From contig NZ_JMKS01000003.1 of assembly GCF_000685865.1 (NCBI RefSeq), forward strand, positions 496,001 through 560,000: a stretch of DNA of 64,000 nt. The letters are read 5' to 3'. The position numbers and the translations under genes are program-made. This document shows, piece by piece, positions 8,072 through 17,794 of the stretch (its first letter is position 1; each line of letters starts with the position of its first letter). Under the pieces are notes generated by a model. The model searched no databases. It was not told the origin of the DNA and saw only the letters and a program-made list of their open reading frames with translations. Source of the DNA: Exiguobacterium antarcticum DSM 14480. Its GTDB lineage: Bacteria > Bacillota > Bacilli > Exiguobacteriales > Exiguobacteriaceae.

Positions 8072-8662
8072 TTATCCAGCCATCCGGAAGGTTTCCAACC
8101 ATTGATCAATTTGCTGATATAATGCTTCGCGTGTGCCTTCGTTCGATAACACATAGTCCGCCAGCCGTTTTTTTTGTTCGATATCAAGTTGAGAATCGAT
8201 TCTTGCCTGCGCCTCTTCAGCGGTCAATTGATTACGTTCCATCAAACGTTTTTTTTGTAAATCCGCCTTACAATAGACGACTACGACTTGTTCGACGAGT
8301 TGTTTCCAGTCCCCTTCAAGTAACAACGGAATATCAAATACGATCAACGCCTGCCCCGCTTGTTCATATTCGTCTGCTTGTTGAAGCATCTGCTGACGAA
8401 TTTTCGGATGCATCAATTCATTTAACACGAGTCGTTTTTCACTATCGTGAAAAATGATATCCCCCAGTTTTGCACGAACAAGCTGTCCATCTGAAAAAGC
8501 AGATGGAAACACGGCCTTCACTTCCTCATAGGCCAATCCGCCCGGTTCGATGACAGCGCGCGCGACAAGATCTGCATCGATGACAACAACTCCTTGTTCT
8601 TGCAAATAAGCAGATACTGTACTTTTTCCGGTCGCGATTCCTCCAGTCAGCCCGACTCTCAT
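8072..8662 (-). CDS. coaE: dephospho-CoA kinase
   Basis: A 196-residue P-loop kinase that phosphorylates dephospho-CoA in the last step of CoA synthesis. The P-loop GGIATGKS is at residues 7-14, followed by the DADLVAR segment and the lid region. I chose ATG 8662, whose ATGA overlaps the mutM stop codon; this gives the family N-terminus MRVGLTGG. The upstream frame to 8680 would lengthen it by six residues inside mutM. The overlap implies translational coupling in the polA-mutM-coaE transcript. A hairpin terminator follows. Confidence 0.96.
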   Translation of the reverse strand: MRVGLTGGIATGKSTVSAYLQEQGVVVIDADLVARAVIEPGGLAYEEVKAVFPSAFSDGQLVRAKLGDIIFHDSEKRLVLNELMHPKIRQQMLQQADEYEQAGQALIVFDIPLLLEGDWKQLVEQVVVVYCKADLQKKRLMERNQLTAEEAQARIDSQLDIEQKKRLADYVLSNEGTREALYQQIDQWLETFRMAG

Positions 8663-9489
8663 AACGCTACCTGTTGGCACGTCGGACAGAAGTGCGTCCC
8701 ACGTCCACCCACCTTGATTTTTTCAATCGCCGTTCCACATCTCGGACATGGGACTCCGGTCTGACCGTAAACAGCCAGTTGCAATTGAAATTCACCCTTC
8801 CCGGTTGGAGAAACATAACTGCGAATCGTACTTCCGCCACTCTCGACCGCTTTTCGCAAGACGTCAACACCCGCAACATGTATTCGGGCAATCTCATCGA
8901 GTGTCAAGGCACCCGCTTTCGTCAAAGGATGGACACGGGCTGCATACAACGTCTCATCGACATAAATATTACCTAGCCCTAAAAAGATGGACTGATCGAG
9001 TAAGGCCGTTTTGATGGGACTTCGTTTTTTCCGAATCAGATTTTCTGCCAATACTTCTGCCGTGAACGTCGGATCAAACGGTTCACGTTCGAGTTGGGCA
9101 AGGGGAGCAACAGACATCGCCGTCTCTTTATCCCGCAGCTCCATCGTTCCAAACTTCCGGACATCGTTATAATGTAATTCCGAACCATCCGTAAAGCGGA
9201 AGATGACATGCGTATGCTTATCTTTTTCGATTGCTTGTGGATACGGAAAATACTTTCCTTCCATTCGTAAATGACTGACTAAATAAAAACGCTCGAATAC
9301 GAACAGTAAGAACTTCCCCCGACGGTCTACGCGTTCGATGCGTCCTTGCTTCAACGTGTCAATGAACGGACCTACTTCCATCCCGCGAATCATCTTCGGG
9401 TGAAATACTTTTACAGAAGAAATCGTTTTTCCGGAGACCGTCCGCTCCAGACTACGTCTGACGGTCTCGACTTCAGGTAATTCAGGCAA
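8659..9489 (-). CDS. mutM: formamidopyrimidine-DNA glycosylase (Fpg/MutM)
   Basis: A 276-residue base-excision repair enzyme removing 8-oxoguanine and formamidopyrimidines, with AP-lyase activity. The N-terminal catalytic Pro2 and Glu3 are present in PELPEVETVRRSL. The C-terminal zinc finger has four cysteines (CPRCG near 250 and CPTCQ at the end), with a conserved GRGTHFCP arginine loop. It lies 24 bp after polA and overlaps coaE by 4 bp, the same repair cluster as in B. subtilis. Confidence 0.97.
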   Translation of the reverse strand: MPELPEVETVRRSLERTVSGKTISSVKVFHPKMIRGMEVGPFIDTLKQGRIERVDRRGKFLLFVFERFYLVSHLRMEGKYFPYPQAIEKDKHTHVIFRFTDGSELHYNDVRKFGTMELRDKETAMSVAPLAQLEREPFDPTFTAEVLAENLIRKKRSPIKTALLDQSIFLGLGNIYVDETLYAARVHPLTKAGALTLDEIARIHVAGVDVLRKAVESGGSTIRSYVSPTGKGEFQLQLAVYGQTGVPCPRCGTAIEKIKVGGRGTHFCPTCQQVAL

Positions 9490-9513
9490 CTTGTTTCCTC
9501 CTCCAACAACCGT

Positions 9514-12111
9514 TTATTTCGTTTCGTACCATGAGTGTCCCGCATCCCCATCGACACGCAAAGGGACCGATAAGTGGACGGTCTGTTCCATCGCTTGTTT
9601 GACAAGTGATTTTAGTTCATCCAGTTCTTCATCTGGCGCTTCAAAAATCAATTCATCGTGGACCTGAAGCAACAGACGGGCCTGCAATGGCGACTGTTCT
9701 AATGCCGCATGGACGTCAAGCATGGCTTTTTTAATGATATCTGCTGCTGATCCTTGAATCGGTGTATTGATTGCTGTTCGTTCTGCAAAACCACGTAAAT
9801 TGAAGTTTTTCGAGTTGATGTCCGGAATGTTGCGCCGACGATTCATCAACGTTTCGACAAAACCGTTCATCCGTGCCTTCTCGATGGCCGCATCCATGAA
9901 TAGCTTGATTTGTGGGAACAATTCAAAATAACGGTCGATGAACTCTTGTGCTTCCTTACGCGAGATGTTCAAATTCTGCGACAAACCGTAATCACTGATG
10001 CCGTAAATGATCCCAAAGTTAACCGCCTTCGCCTGACGACGCATATTACCCGTGACATCGTTCGGTTCGACACCAAACACACTACTCGCCGTCTGCGTAT
10101 GGATATCGGCATCATCCAAAAATGCCTGAACCAATGTCTCATCTTCGGACATGTGTGCCATGACGCGCAATTCGATTTGCGAATAATCCGCCGCGTACAA
10201 GGACCAACCGGGTTCGCTCGGAACAAAGGCCTTCCGAATCTTACGGCCCTCTTCAATCCGAACCGGAATGTTTTGCAAGTTCGGGTTCACCGAACTGAGG
10301 CGTCCTGTCTGAGCAATCGTTTGGGCAAAACGTGTATGGATTTTTCCGTCTTCCTTAATCACTTTTTGTAGCCCTTCGACATACGTCGATTGTAGTTTTT
10401 GTAGTTCCCGGTACAACATGATGTGATCGATGACCGGATGTAAGGGGCGCAGTTTTTCTAACACATCCGCCGCTGTCGAATACCCCGTCTTTGTTTTTTT
10501 GAACGCCGGCAATTCGAGTTTTTCAAACAAGATGACACCCAGTTGTTTCGGTGAGTTGATATTAAACTCTTCTCCGACTTCCCCGTAGATCAATTGTTCT
10601 AAATCGTTTAGACGTCCTCCAAGATCCTGTTGCATTTCTTGCAGGGTCGCGACGTCGACCCGGATACCGGTCCATTCCATCTCGGCAAGGACACCAGATA
10701 GCGGACGTTCTAACGTCTCATACAATTCAAATTGTTGATTCGCCTTCAGTTCTTCGACTACTTTCGGGAACAGCAATTCAATCATCCGTGCCTTCTCTGC
10801 TAAATAGGGATGTAACAGGTCATCCGTTGGTGTAAGACGTTTTGCCCCCTTACCTAAGACCGCTTCTTCATTCGGCGCCATCAGCATGTAATGGCCGGCA
10901 ATCGAAGCAAGTGTCGTCCCACCACTTAAGTTCAACAAATAACCAGCGAGCAACAGATCATCAAAAGCTGTCAGTTTCAAATCGTGTTTCCGTAGCGCAA
11001 AGGCAACTTGTTTCGCATCCAGACAGATTTTTTGATGGTCGGACTCAATCCAGGCGCGAAAGGCCGGATCGAGGAGCAATTCTTGTGAAGCGACATAAAT
11101 TTGATCGAGTGTCGCAATCCCAAAACCGATGATGTCTTCTTCCATGTAATCTTCCCGCAATTGTTCGACGACAAGGACGGCGTCCGTGACATCAAGCGGA
11201 AGAGAGGAGATGGTCTTGACGTTTAATTGTTCCTTGTCTGCTTCTTCGACGACCGGTGCAAACCGGTTCGTCAATGATTTAAAACCAAGCGATTGGAACA
11301 ACGAATAAGGAATCTGTGTATCGACATCACTGATCTGTAAATCATCCAGCGTGACATCAAGCGGGACGTCCAGCTTGATCGTCGCGAGTTCCTTCGAGAG
11401 GCGCGCCAATTCTTCGTTGGCGATGACTTTTTCTTTTTGTTTTCCTTTTAAGTCTTCAACATGTTCATATAACCCTTCGACCGACCCATAGGCAGAAATC
11501 AGTTTGATGGCGGTTTTTTCACCAATTCCCGGCACCCCTGGGATGTTATCGGATTTATCTCCCATCAATCCTTTCAGGTCAATCATCTGCATCGGTTTCA
11601 AACCACCATACGTCTCGGCAAATAATTTTTCTGTCATACAGAGCACGTCTGTAATCCCACGTTTAGTGATCAACACCTCGACTTGATCGGTCACGAGTTG
11701 CAGTAAATCCTTATCTCCCGTCACGATCCGGATTCGATCAGCCGGCATCGTCTGCGCAAGTGTTCCGATTAAATCATCTGCCTCGTACCGATGAAGTTCC
11801 ATCATTTGAATCCCTAAGGCTTCACAAATATCCCGGACAATCGGAAATTGTTCACGAAGCTCAGAAGGTGTCTTTTCCCGACTCCCTTTGTACTCCTGAT
11901 AGACATCGTGTCGGAACGTTTCGCTCGAAGCATCAAATGCCACAAGCATATGTGTCGGCTGTTCCTCTTCAAGTAGTTTTAACAGCATCATCGTAAAACC
12001 ATATGCGGCATTCGTATTACGTCCTTGTGCGTCCGTCATCGGCGGCAAAGCAAAAAAAGCACGATACGTTAACGAGTTTCCATCAATCAATAACAGTTTG
12101 TTTTCCATCAT
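9514..12111 (-). CDS. polA: DNA polymerase I
   Basis: An 865-residue repair and Okazaki-fragment polymerase. The N-terminal 5'-3' exonuclease (1-290) has IDGNSLTYRAFFALPP and the VTGDKDLLQLV metal region. The middle domain (about 300-460) lacks the acidic set expected of an active 3'-5' exonuclease, as is usual for Bacillus-type Pol I. The C-terminal polymerase has motif A DYSQIELRVMAH, motif B RRQAKAVNFGIIYG and motif C LQVHDELIFE. Two adjacent ATGs could serve as the start (MMENK). It is the first gene of polA-mutM-coaE. Confidence 0.98.
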   Translation of the reverse strand: MMENKLLLIDGNSLTYRAFFALPPMTDAQGRNTNAAYGFTMMLLKLLEEEQPTHMLVAFDASSETFRHDVYQEYKGSREKTPSELREQFPIVRDICEALGIQMMELHRYEADDLIGTLAQTMPADRIRIVTGDKDLLQLVTDQVEVLITKRGITDVLCMTEKLFAETYGGLKPMQMIDLKGLMGDKSDNIPGVPGIGEKTAIKLISAYGSVEGLYEHVEDLKGKQKEKVIANEELARLSKELATIKLDVPLDVTLDDLQISDVDTQIPYSLFQSLGFKSLTNRFAPVVEEADKEQLNVKTISSLPLDVTDAVLVVEQLREDYMEEDIIGFGIATLDQIYVASQELLLDPAFRAWIESDHQKICLDAKQVAFALRKHDLKLTAFDDLLLAGYLLNLSGGTTLASIAGHYMLMAPNEEAVLGKGAKRLTPTDDLLHPYLAEKARMIELLFPKVVEELKANQQFELYETLERPLSGVLAEMEWTGIRVDVATLQEMQQDLGGRLNDLEQLIYGEVGEEFNINSPKQLGVILFEKLELPAFKKTKTGYSTAADVLEKLRPLHPVIDHIMLYRELQKLQSTYVEGLQKVIKEDGKIHTRFAQTIAQTGRLSSVNPNLQNIPVRIEEGRKIRKAFVPSEPGWSLYAADYSQIELRVMAHMSEDETLVQAFLDDADIHTQTASSVFGVEPNDVTGNMRRQAKAVNFGIIYGISDYGLSQNLNISRKEAQEFIDRYFELFPQIKLFMDAAIEKARMNGFVETLMNRRRNIPDINSKNFNLRGFAERTAINTPIQGSAADIIKKAMLDVHAALEQSPLQARLLLQVHDELIFEAPDEELDELKSLVKQAMEQTVHLSVPLRVDGDAGHSWYETK

Positions 12112-12182
12112 CTACGCCCCTTTGGAAGATTTTCTGTCCTTATTGTATCACTCTACACACATTTGTTCGCTAAAAAGCCGAC

Positions 12183-12220
12183 AAAAAAAGACGACCGGCT
12201 AAAATGCCGATCGTCTTTGT
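12183..12220 (-). terminator. terminator of phoPR
   Basis: On the minus strand AAAGACGATCGGC..GCCGGTCGTCTTT is followed by a T run, about 95 bp after the phoR stop. The 12112-12312 gap holds nothing else that I can support. Confidence 0.8.
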
Positions 12221-12312
12221 GCCTCTCGACATGGGAGCTGATCCAGTCGGGACACAGATGATGAAGAAGGTAGTTTAAGCATACGATTATTCTGTAAAGA
12301 GAATATGAACCA

Positions 12313-14046
12313 TTATCCCTTTTTTGGTAAACGTATCGTAAAGGTTGTCCCCTCATTTTCTTCTGACTCGACATCAATCGTTCCGTGGTGGAGATCGATG
12401 ATGTGTTTGACGATGGCCAGTCCGAGACCCGTTCCACCTGAATTTCGACTCCGCGCTTTGTCGACCCGATAAAACCGTTCGAAGATCCGTTGCGTTTCCT
12501 TCGGATGGATCCCGATTCCATCATCTTTGATCCGTAACAACACTGCTTCCTCGCCATCTTCCAGACTAACCCAGACGTTCCCACCATTTGGTGTGTAGTT
12601 CAGTGCATTGGCGACGAGATTGACGACAACTTGTTTCAAACGGTTTAAATCGGCACGGATGAATACTTCCTCTTCCATCTCAAGATGGATTTTCATCTGT
12701 TTCTCAACCGCTTTATGGCGTAATAAGGTTTCCGTTTCGCGAAGCAAACTCGTCACATCGACAATCGTCGTCTCGAGCTGGTAGTTATCCTGTTCAAGAC
12801 GAGATAACTCAAGTAGATCCTCGACCAGCGTCTGCATTCGTTCTGATTCATCATGAATGATGTTTAAGAACTGTTCCCGAATTTCCGGGACGTCTTGTGC
12901 CCCGTCTAACAAGGTTTCCGCAAATCCTTTGATTGAGGTCAACGGAGTTTTCAGCTCATGACTGACGTTTGCCACGAAGTCTTTACGCATCTGTTCAAGT
13001 TTCTTGATTTCCGTAATATCATTAAAGACGACCGTCGTCCCTTGGACACGACCATTTTTCCCAAAAATCGGTGCAGCACTGACCATGAAGGTCCGACTGT
13101 TTAATCCAAACCGGACACTCGATTGTTTCCGATTTGGTTTTTCCGTCAAATAGACGTCTTCAATCACTTGGCTCATCTTTTCGTTCGGCAGAACCCGGTA
13201 GTAGAGTTTACCATTCGATTTGTCATGGATATTAAACATCTCACGGTAGGTCCGGTTGACAAGTAACACATATCCTTTTTCATCAATCAACATCAGACCA
13301 GCACCCATATACTCAATCAATGATTCAAGCCTTGCCCGTTGCATCGCTTCGCCAGAAGAGGCATTTTCTAAGTTTCGGGCTAATAGGTTGATTGATTTTC
13401 CGAGATCTCTTGATTCGTCTGGTGCCGTCAGTTCATATACACGTGATTTGTAGTTTCCATGCGAAAGTTCATACAACACCTCGGTCGCTTCCGCGATAGG
13501 TCGTAAAAATCGTTTCGTCGAACTGTAGACGGCAAAGAAGATGATACAAAACGACGTAATCAAAGACAGAACGATGACGGTCCAGATCCTTGAATAAATC
13601 AGATCCAAATCTTTTGTATACCGGATTAAACTGATGTAAACTTCGCTACCATCCGCAGTCATGACAGGTTTTGTATATTGAAGACTCGTCTCATCGGTTT
13701 TTGACTCAAACGTCCCTTCATCAGGAATGGCAGAGAAGTTGATGGCACGGACATTTAATTTCGTCACATCAATCGGTGTTCCGGCAATGATTTCGCCACG
13801 TGAATTAAATAAAATCATATCGAAATTCGACTCTGCATATAGTTTGTCGACATACAGGGCCATATCGGAAACCGAACGATCACGTAAAATCGTCTCGACG
13901 AGAACCGTCTCGTCCGTCAGTTTTTCTTTTTCATTATTGACATAAAACTCTTTAAAGGATTGTCCAAGTAAAAAACCAAGTGCAATCAGGACCAGACTGA
14001 TGAATGACAACATTTTCAGGATAAATCGTTTGCGGTATTTACTCAT
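12313..14046 (-). CDS. phoR: sensor histidine kinase PhoR
   Basis: A 577-residue membrane kinase that senses phosphate limitation and phosphorylates PhoP. Two membrane helices (about 12-32 and 152-175) enclose an extracytoplasmic sensor domain. They are followed by a HAMP segment, a PAS domain (about 245-345), the dimerisation box with His363 (SHELKTPLTSIKG), and a HATPase domain with NALNYTPNG, DDGIGI and GGTGLGLAIV. The start ATG overlaps the phoP stop by 4 bp, so the pair is translationally coupled. Length and order match B. subtilis phoPR. The ligand cannot be read from the sequence; phosphate response is inferred from gene family and location next to mdh. Confidence 0.93.
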   Translation of the reverse strand: MSKYRKRFILKMLSFISLVLIALGFLLGQSFKEFYVNNEKEKLTDETVLVETILRDRSVSDMALYVDKLYAESNFDMILFNSRGEIIAGTPIDVTKLNVRAINFSAIPDEGTFESKTDETSLQYTKPVMTADGSEVYISLIRYTKDLDLIYSRIWTVIVLSLITSFCIIFFAVYSSTKRFLRPIAEATEVLYELSHGNYKSRVYELTAPDESRDLGKSINLLARNLENASSGEAMQRARLESLIEYMGAGLMLIDEKGYVLLVNRTYREMFNIHDKSNGKLYYRVLPNEKMSQVIEDVYLTEKPNRKQSSVRFGLNSRTFMVSAAPIFGKNGRVQGTTVVFNDITEIKKLEQMRKDFVANVSHELKTPLTSIKGFAETLLDGAQDVPEIREQFLNIIHDESERMQTLVEDLLELSRLEQDNYQLETTIVDVTSLLRETETLLRHKAVEKQMKIHLEMEEEVFIRADLNRLKQVVVNLVANALNYTPNGGNVWVSLEDGEEAVLLRIKDDGIGIHPKETQRIFERFYRVDKARSRNSGGTGLGLAIVKHIIDLHHGTIDVESEENEGTTFTIRLPKKG

Positions 14047-14750
14047 TCCGCTTTCGGCTCCTCCATCTTATAACCCAGTCCACGAATCGTTTTGATATAA
14101 ATCGGTTTTTTCGTGTTCGGTTCGATTTTTTCACGAACATGACTGATATGGACATCAACGATGCGCGTATCTCCAACAAAGTCATAGTTCCAGATGGCGG
14201 ACAATAGTTGATCACGCGTCAAGACACGGCCTTTGTTTTTAGCGAGATACACCAGTAACTCAAATTCCTTTGGTGTCAATTCAAGTCGTTCGTCCGCCTT
14301 AAACGCTTCATAGTTATCGGGTACGATCTTGACATCCCCAATCAGGATGGTTCCATCCGTGACCTCTTCTACGACAGACTGTTGGTTCATGCGGCGTAGA
14401 ATCGCCTTGACGCGCGCAACGACTTCTCGCGGACTGAACGGCTTCGTCAAATAATCATCGGCTCCGAGTTCAAGTCCAAGTACTTTATCAAATTCATCAT
14501 CTTTTGCCGTAAGCATCAAGATCGGTGTGTTGATTTTTTGTTGACGTAATCGTTTACAGACCTCTAGCCCATCGAGTTCCGGCAACATCAGATCGAGTAC
14601 GATTAAAGCGGCATCTTGTTTTTCGGCTAATTTCAGACCTGTCATGCCGTCATGTGCGGTTTCAACGATAAAACCGGCTTGCTCTAAATTAAATTTTAAA
14701 AGCGTGGCGATTGAGAGTTCATCATCAACAACGATTATTTTATCTTTCAA
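14043..14750 (-). CDS. phoP: response regulator PhoP
   Basis: A 235-residue OmpR-type regulator. The receiver domain has the acidic pair DD (9-10), phospho-acceptor Asp53 (VLDLMLPELDG) and KPF at the end. The winged-helix DNA-binding domain occupies about 130-230, with LTPKEFELLVYLAKNKGR and RVVDVHISHVREKIE-type signatures. It works with PhoR on phosphate-starvation genes. Position between phoR and mdh is as in B. subtilis. The 217-bp gap upstream, shared with the divergent yuiD-like gene, shows no Pho-box repeats that I can defend. Confidence 0.95.
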   Translation of the reverse strand: MKDKIIVVDDELSIATLLKFNLEQAGFIVETAHDGMTGLKLAEKQDAALIVLDLMLPELDGLEVCKRLRQQKINTPILMLTAKDDEFDKVLGLELGADDYLTKPFSPREVVARVKAILRRMNQQSVVEEVTDGTILIGDVKIVPDNYEAFKADERLELTPKEFELLVYLAKNKGRVLTRDQLLSAIWNYDFVGDTRIVDVHISHVREKIEPNTKKPIYIKTIRGLGYKMEEPKAE

Positions 14751-14973
14751 AACAGTTGGCCTCCTCAGCGCGTTTCATCTTTGAATGAGGAATTCCGTGG
14801 AATCCACTTCTTCTGTCTTCATCTTACCGACTTTCGCCACTAAATCACAAATCTTTCTGGTCTTTCTTTACATAATCTTTAAGGTCGGACATGTTCTTCC
14901 AGTAGTTTCCCGTGTTGAAACCGAAGAATTCGGGAAACAGTAACATATCGTCATTGAATGTGGAGGAATGAAT

Positions 14974-15399
14974 ATGGAATGGAACAACCCGTTATTGGCA
15001 GCAATCACTGCTTGGTTTATCGCGCAAGCAGCAAAACTTGTCACCGGTCTCATCAAAACAAGAAAATTTGATCTTGAAATCATGTTTGCTTCAGGTGGTA
15101 TGCCCAGTTCACATAGTTCGACTGTCGTCGCACTGGCTGTCGTAATTGGCTTTCAAGAAGGGTTTGATTCATCACTGTTTGCGCTCGCTACGATTTTTGC
15201 CGTCATCATCATGTATGATGCAACCGGAGTCCGGCAAGCAGTTGGTCTACAAGCCAAGCTTCTAAATGATTACTTTAAAGGAATCCGTCACGAAACACCG
15301 TTACTCAACGAATTGGTTGGGCATACCGAGTTTCAGGTCTTCGTTGGTCTTTTACTTGGTTTAGCGGTTGGTTTCTTGTGGCCTGTTCTTTTCTTATGA
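14974..15399 (+). CDS. yuiD: divergent PAP2 / DUF212 family membrane protein (YuiD-like)
   Basis: A 141-residue protein related to acid phosphatase / vanadium haloperoxidase folds. It has an early membrane segment (PLLAAITAWFIAQAAKLVTG), the signature GGMPSSHSS with its His, and DATGVRQAVG, then a C-terminal membrane helix. I start at ATG 14974, because GGAGG at 14962-14966 is 7 bp away; the earlier in-frame ATG at 14968 is only 1 bp from it. The actual substrate is not known for this family. It sits alone between phoP and mdh, convergent with mdh through a shared terminator. Confidence 0.85.
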   Translation: MEWNNPLLAAITAWFIAQAAKLVTGLIKTRKFDLEIMFASGGMPSSHSSTVVALAVVIGFQEGFDSSLFALATIFAVIIMYDATGVRQAVGLQAKLLNDYFKGIRHETPLLNELVGHTEFQVFVGLLLGLAVGFLWPVLFL

Positions 15400-15420
15400 T
15401 ACGTAATCTTTATCTCACAA

Positions 15421-15461
15421 AAAAAGGTGAATCCGGATTTAAATCCGGATTCACCTTTTTG
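15421..15461. terminator. bidirectional terminator between yuiD and mdh
   Basis: A 30-bp perfect palindrome (15426-15455, arms GGTGAATCCGGATTT) is flanked by an A run on the left and a T run on the right. It can terminate both converging transcripts. Confidence 0.88.
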
Positions 15462-15490
15462 ATTGAGCAGTCTGTATCAGATTACATGAC

Positions 15491-16423
15491 TTAAAGAAGT
15501 TCAAGAACAGAGCGAACGGTCGAAACAGAACGGTCTAGGGCTTGTTTTTCTTCGGATGTGAGTTCAAGTTCTAATACTTGTTCTACACCATTCCCACCTA
15601 TGATGGTTGGAACACCTAAGCACAAGTCTTCGTACCCATACTCGCCTTCAAGATAAGCAATCGCCGGCAAAATCCGCCGCTGATCCTTTAGGATAGCTTC
15701 GACCATCTCGACAATCGCAGCTGCGGGTGCGTAATACGCTGAACCGTTGCCAAGCAACTGAACGATTTCCCCGCCACCTTTGCGTGTCCGCTCAACGATT
15801 CCAGACAAGCGGTCTGGTGGAATCAACTTCTCGAGCGGAATGCCGCCTGCATAAGAATAACGTAACAACGGAACCATATCGTCTCCGTGCCCACCGAGCA
15901 CGAATCCGGAAATATCCTTGACGGATACGTTCAGTTCCATCGCAACAAACGTTCGGAACCGGGCGGTATCTAACACACCAGATTGACCGATGACCCGTTC
16001 TTTCGGAAAACCGGACGCTTGAAAGACGGTATAGGTCATCGCGTCGACAGGGTTCGTCAAGACGATGATGATTGCTTGCGGTGCGTGGGTCACGATTTCT
16101 TTTGTGACCGCCTTCATGACGTTTGCATTCGTGCTGACAAGATCCTCACGACTCATCCCCGGTTTTCTGGCAATCCCGGCCGTAATGACCACAATGTCAG
16201 AACCTTCGATGTCTCGATAATCCGATGTCCCTTTAATCCAAGCATCAAATCCTTGGATTGGTGCGGTCTCCTGCATGTCGAGCGCTTTCCCTTTCGTTGC
16301 GTTTTCCTGCTGCGGCATATCGACGAGCACAATATCCCCTAACTCTTTTTGAGCGAGGTACAGTGCTGTCGTCGCCCCTGTGAATCCGCTACCGATGACC
16401 GAAATCTTTTTCCGTCGATTCAT
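15491..16423 (-). CDS. mdh: malate dehydrogenase
   Basis: A 310-residue NAD-dependent enzyme of the LDH-like MDH type, oxidising malate to oxaloacetate in the TCA cycle. The nucleotide motif is GSGFTGA (11-17), Asp35 selects NAD, the substrate loop is ARKPGM with Arg87, and catalytic His179 lies in GGHGDDMVP. It lies 27 bp after icd and probably belongs to the citZ-icd-mdh unit. Order and direction match B. subtilis. Confidence 0.97.
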   Translation of the reverse strand: MNRRKKISVIGSGFTGATTALYLAQKELGDIVLVDMPQQENATKGKALDMQETAPIQGFDAWIKGTSDYRDIEGSDIVVITAGIARKPGMSREDLVSTNANVMKAVTKEIVTHAPQAIIIVLTNPVDAMTYTVFQASGFPKERVIGQSGVLDTARFRTFVAMELNVSVKDISGFVLGGHGDDMVPLLRYSYAGGIPLEKLIPPDRLSGIVERTRKGGGEIVQLLGNGSAYYAPAAAIVEMVEAILKDQRRILPAIAYLEGEYGYEDLCLGVPTIIGGNGVEQVLELELTSEEKQALDRSVSTVRSVLELL

Positions 16424-16450
16424 TGTCCAATCCCCCTAGTCAAGATTCAA

Positions 16451-17725
16451 TTACATATTCTTGATGAGTTCATCCGCGAATTCAGAACATTTCACTTCTG
16501 TTGCACCGTCCATCAGACGCGCGAAGTCATAGGTGACGACTTTTTCTTCGATTGATTTTTCCATCGATTGGACGATCAAGTCTGCTGCTTCATTCCAACC
16601 CAAGTGACGGAACATCATTTCTCCTGAGAGAATGACGGATGACGGGTTGACTTTATCAAGTCCTGCATACTTCGGTGCTGTACCGTGCGTCGCTTCGAAG
16701 ATCGCATGTCCTGTCATGTAGTTGATGTTTGCTCCAGGTGCGATTCCGATACCGCCGACTTGTGCTGCAAGGGCATCAGAGATGTAATCACCGTTTAGGT
16801 TCATTGTTGCGACGACATCAAATTCTTTTGGACGCGTCAAGATTTGTTGTAAGAAGATATCTGCGATTGAATCTTTCACGATCAACTTGCCAGCTGCTTC
16901 TGCTTCAGACTGAGCTTTGTTCGCTGCGTCAGCACCTTCTTCGTCTTTAATGCGGTCATACTGGTTCCATGTGAAGACGTGTTCTGCGTACTCACGCTCT
17001 GCGAGTTCATATCCCCAGTTTTTGAAAGCACCTTCTGTGAACTTCATGATGTTCCCTTTGTGGACAAGCGTCAATGAAGTACGTTTGTTTTCGAGAGCGT
17101 ATTCAATCGCTGCACGGACAAGGCGTTCTGTTCCTTCTTTTGAGATTGGCTTGATGCCAAGACCAGAAGTTTCAGGGAAACGGATTTTATTGACACCCAT
17201 CTCTGTTTGAAGGAAGTTAAGTAATTTTTGTGCTTCTTCACTACCTGATGCATATTCGATTCCTGCATAGATGTCTTCCGTATTTTCGCGGAAGATGACC
17301 ATGTCTGTATCTTCCGGGCGTTTGACCGGTGAAGGAACACCTGTGAAGTAACGGACCGGGCGAAGGCATGTGTACAAATCGAGTTCTTGACGAAGCGCAA
17401 CGTTAAGCGAACGGATTCCGCCACCGACTGGCGTCGTAAGTGGTCCTTTGATTGCGATGATGTGTTCGCGGATGAGATCAAGTGTTTCTTCCGGAAGCCA
17501 GTTGCCTGTTTTATTGAAGGCTTTTTCTCCAGCGTAGACTTCTTTCCACTCAATTTTCTTTTCGCCGTTGTATGCTTTTTCGACAGCAGCGTCGAAGACA
17601 CGAACTGCAGCATTCCAGATATCAGGTCCAGTGCCATCACCGATGATGAACGGAATGATTGGAGCGTTTGGTACGTTTAGAGTTCCGTTTGTTACTGTAA
17701 TGTTTTCGCCTTGAATTGTAGCCAT
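16451..17725 (-). CDS. icd: isocitrate dehydrogenase (NADP)
   Basis: A 424-residue enzyme converting isocitrate to 2-oxoglutarate. The substrate and phosphorylation-loop region [11 protein letters not shown], the [12 protein letters not shown] segment and the [14 protein letters not shown] signature place it in the NADP-type bacterial family. The C-terminal NADP region has HGTAPKYAG. It starts with a good GGGGGA site and follows citZ, from which it is separated by a short hairpin. Confidence 0.97.
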   Translation of the reverse strand: MATIQGENITVTNGTLNVPNAPIIPFIIGDGTGPDIWNAAVRVFDAAVEKAYNGEKKIEWKEVYAGEKAFNKTGNWLPEETLDLIREHIIAIKGPLTTPVGGGIRSLNVALRQELDLYTCLRPVRYFTGVPSPVKRPEDTDMVIFRENTEDIYAGIEYASGSEEAQKLLNFLQTEMGVNKIRFPETSGLGIKPISKEGTERLVRAAIEYALENKRTSLTLVHKGNIMKFTEGAFKNWGYELAEREYAEHVFTWNQYDRIKDEEGADAANKAQSEAEAAGKLIVKDSIADIFLQQILTRPKEFDVVATMNLNGDYISDALAAQVGGIGIAPGANINYMTGHAIFEATHGTAPKYAGLDKVNPSSVILSGEMMFRHLGWNEAADLIVQSMEKSIEEKVVTYDFARLMDGATEVKCSEFADELIKNM

Positions 17726-17763
17726 TTGTAAAATCCCCCTTGAATATGATTGATGTCATCAAA

Positions 17764-17793
17764 AAGCAGGAGAGGATTTCTCCTCTCCGTTTT
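17764..17793 (-). terminator. hairpin between citZ and icd (terminator or attenuator)
   Basis: On the minus strand GGAGAGGA..TCCTCTCC with a short AAA loop is followed by TGCTTTTT. It lies just after the citZ stop. Because icd follows closely and I see no separate strong promoter, it may lower rather than end read-through. Confidence 0.65.
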
Positions 17794-17794
17794 T

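Noticed and set aside
7897-8187. N-terminal extension of gapB
   Set aside because: The extension covers the cre site, promoter and coaE terminator; the GapB N-terminus and ribosome binding site fit ATG 7896.
12153-12587. Minus-strand frame overlapping the end of phoR
   Set aside because: Runs through the phoPR terminator and is out of frame with the conserved kinase domain.
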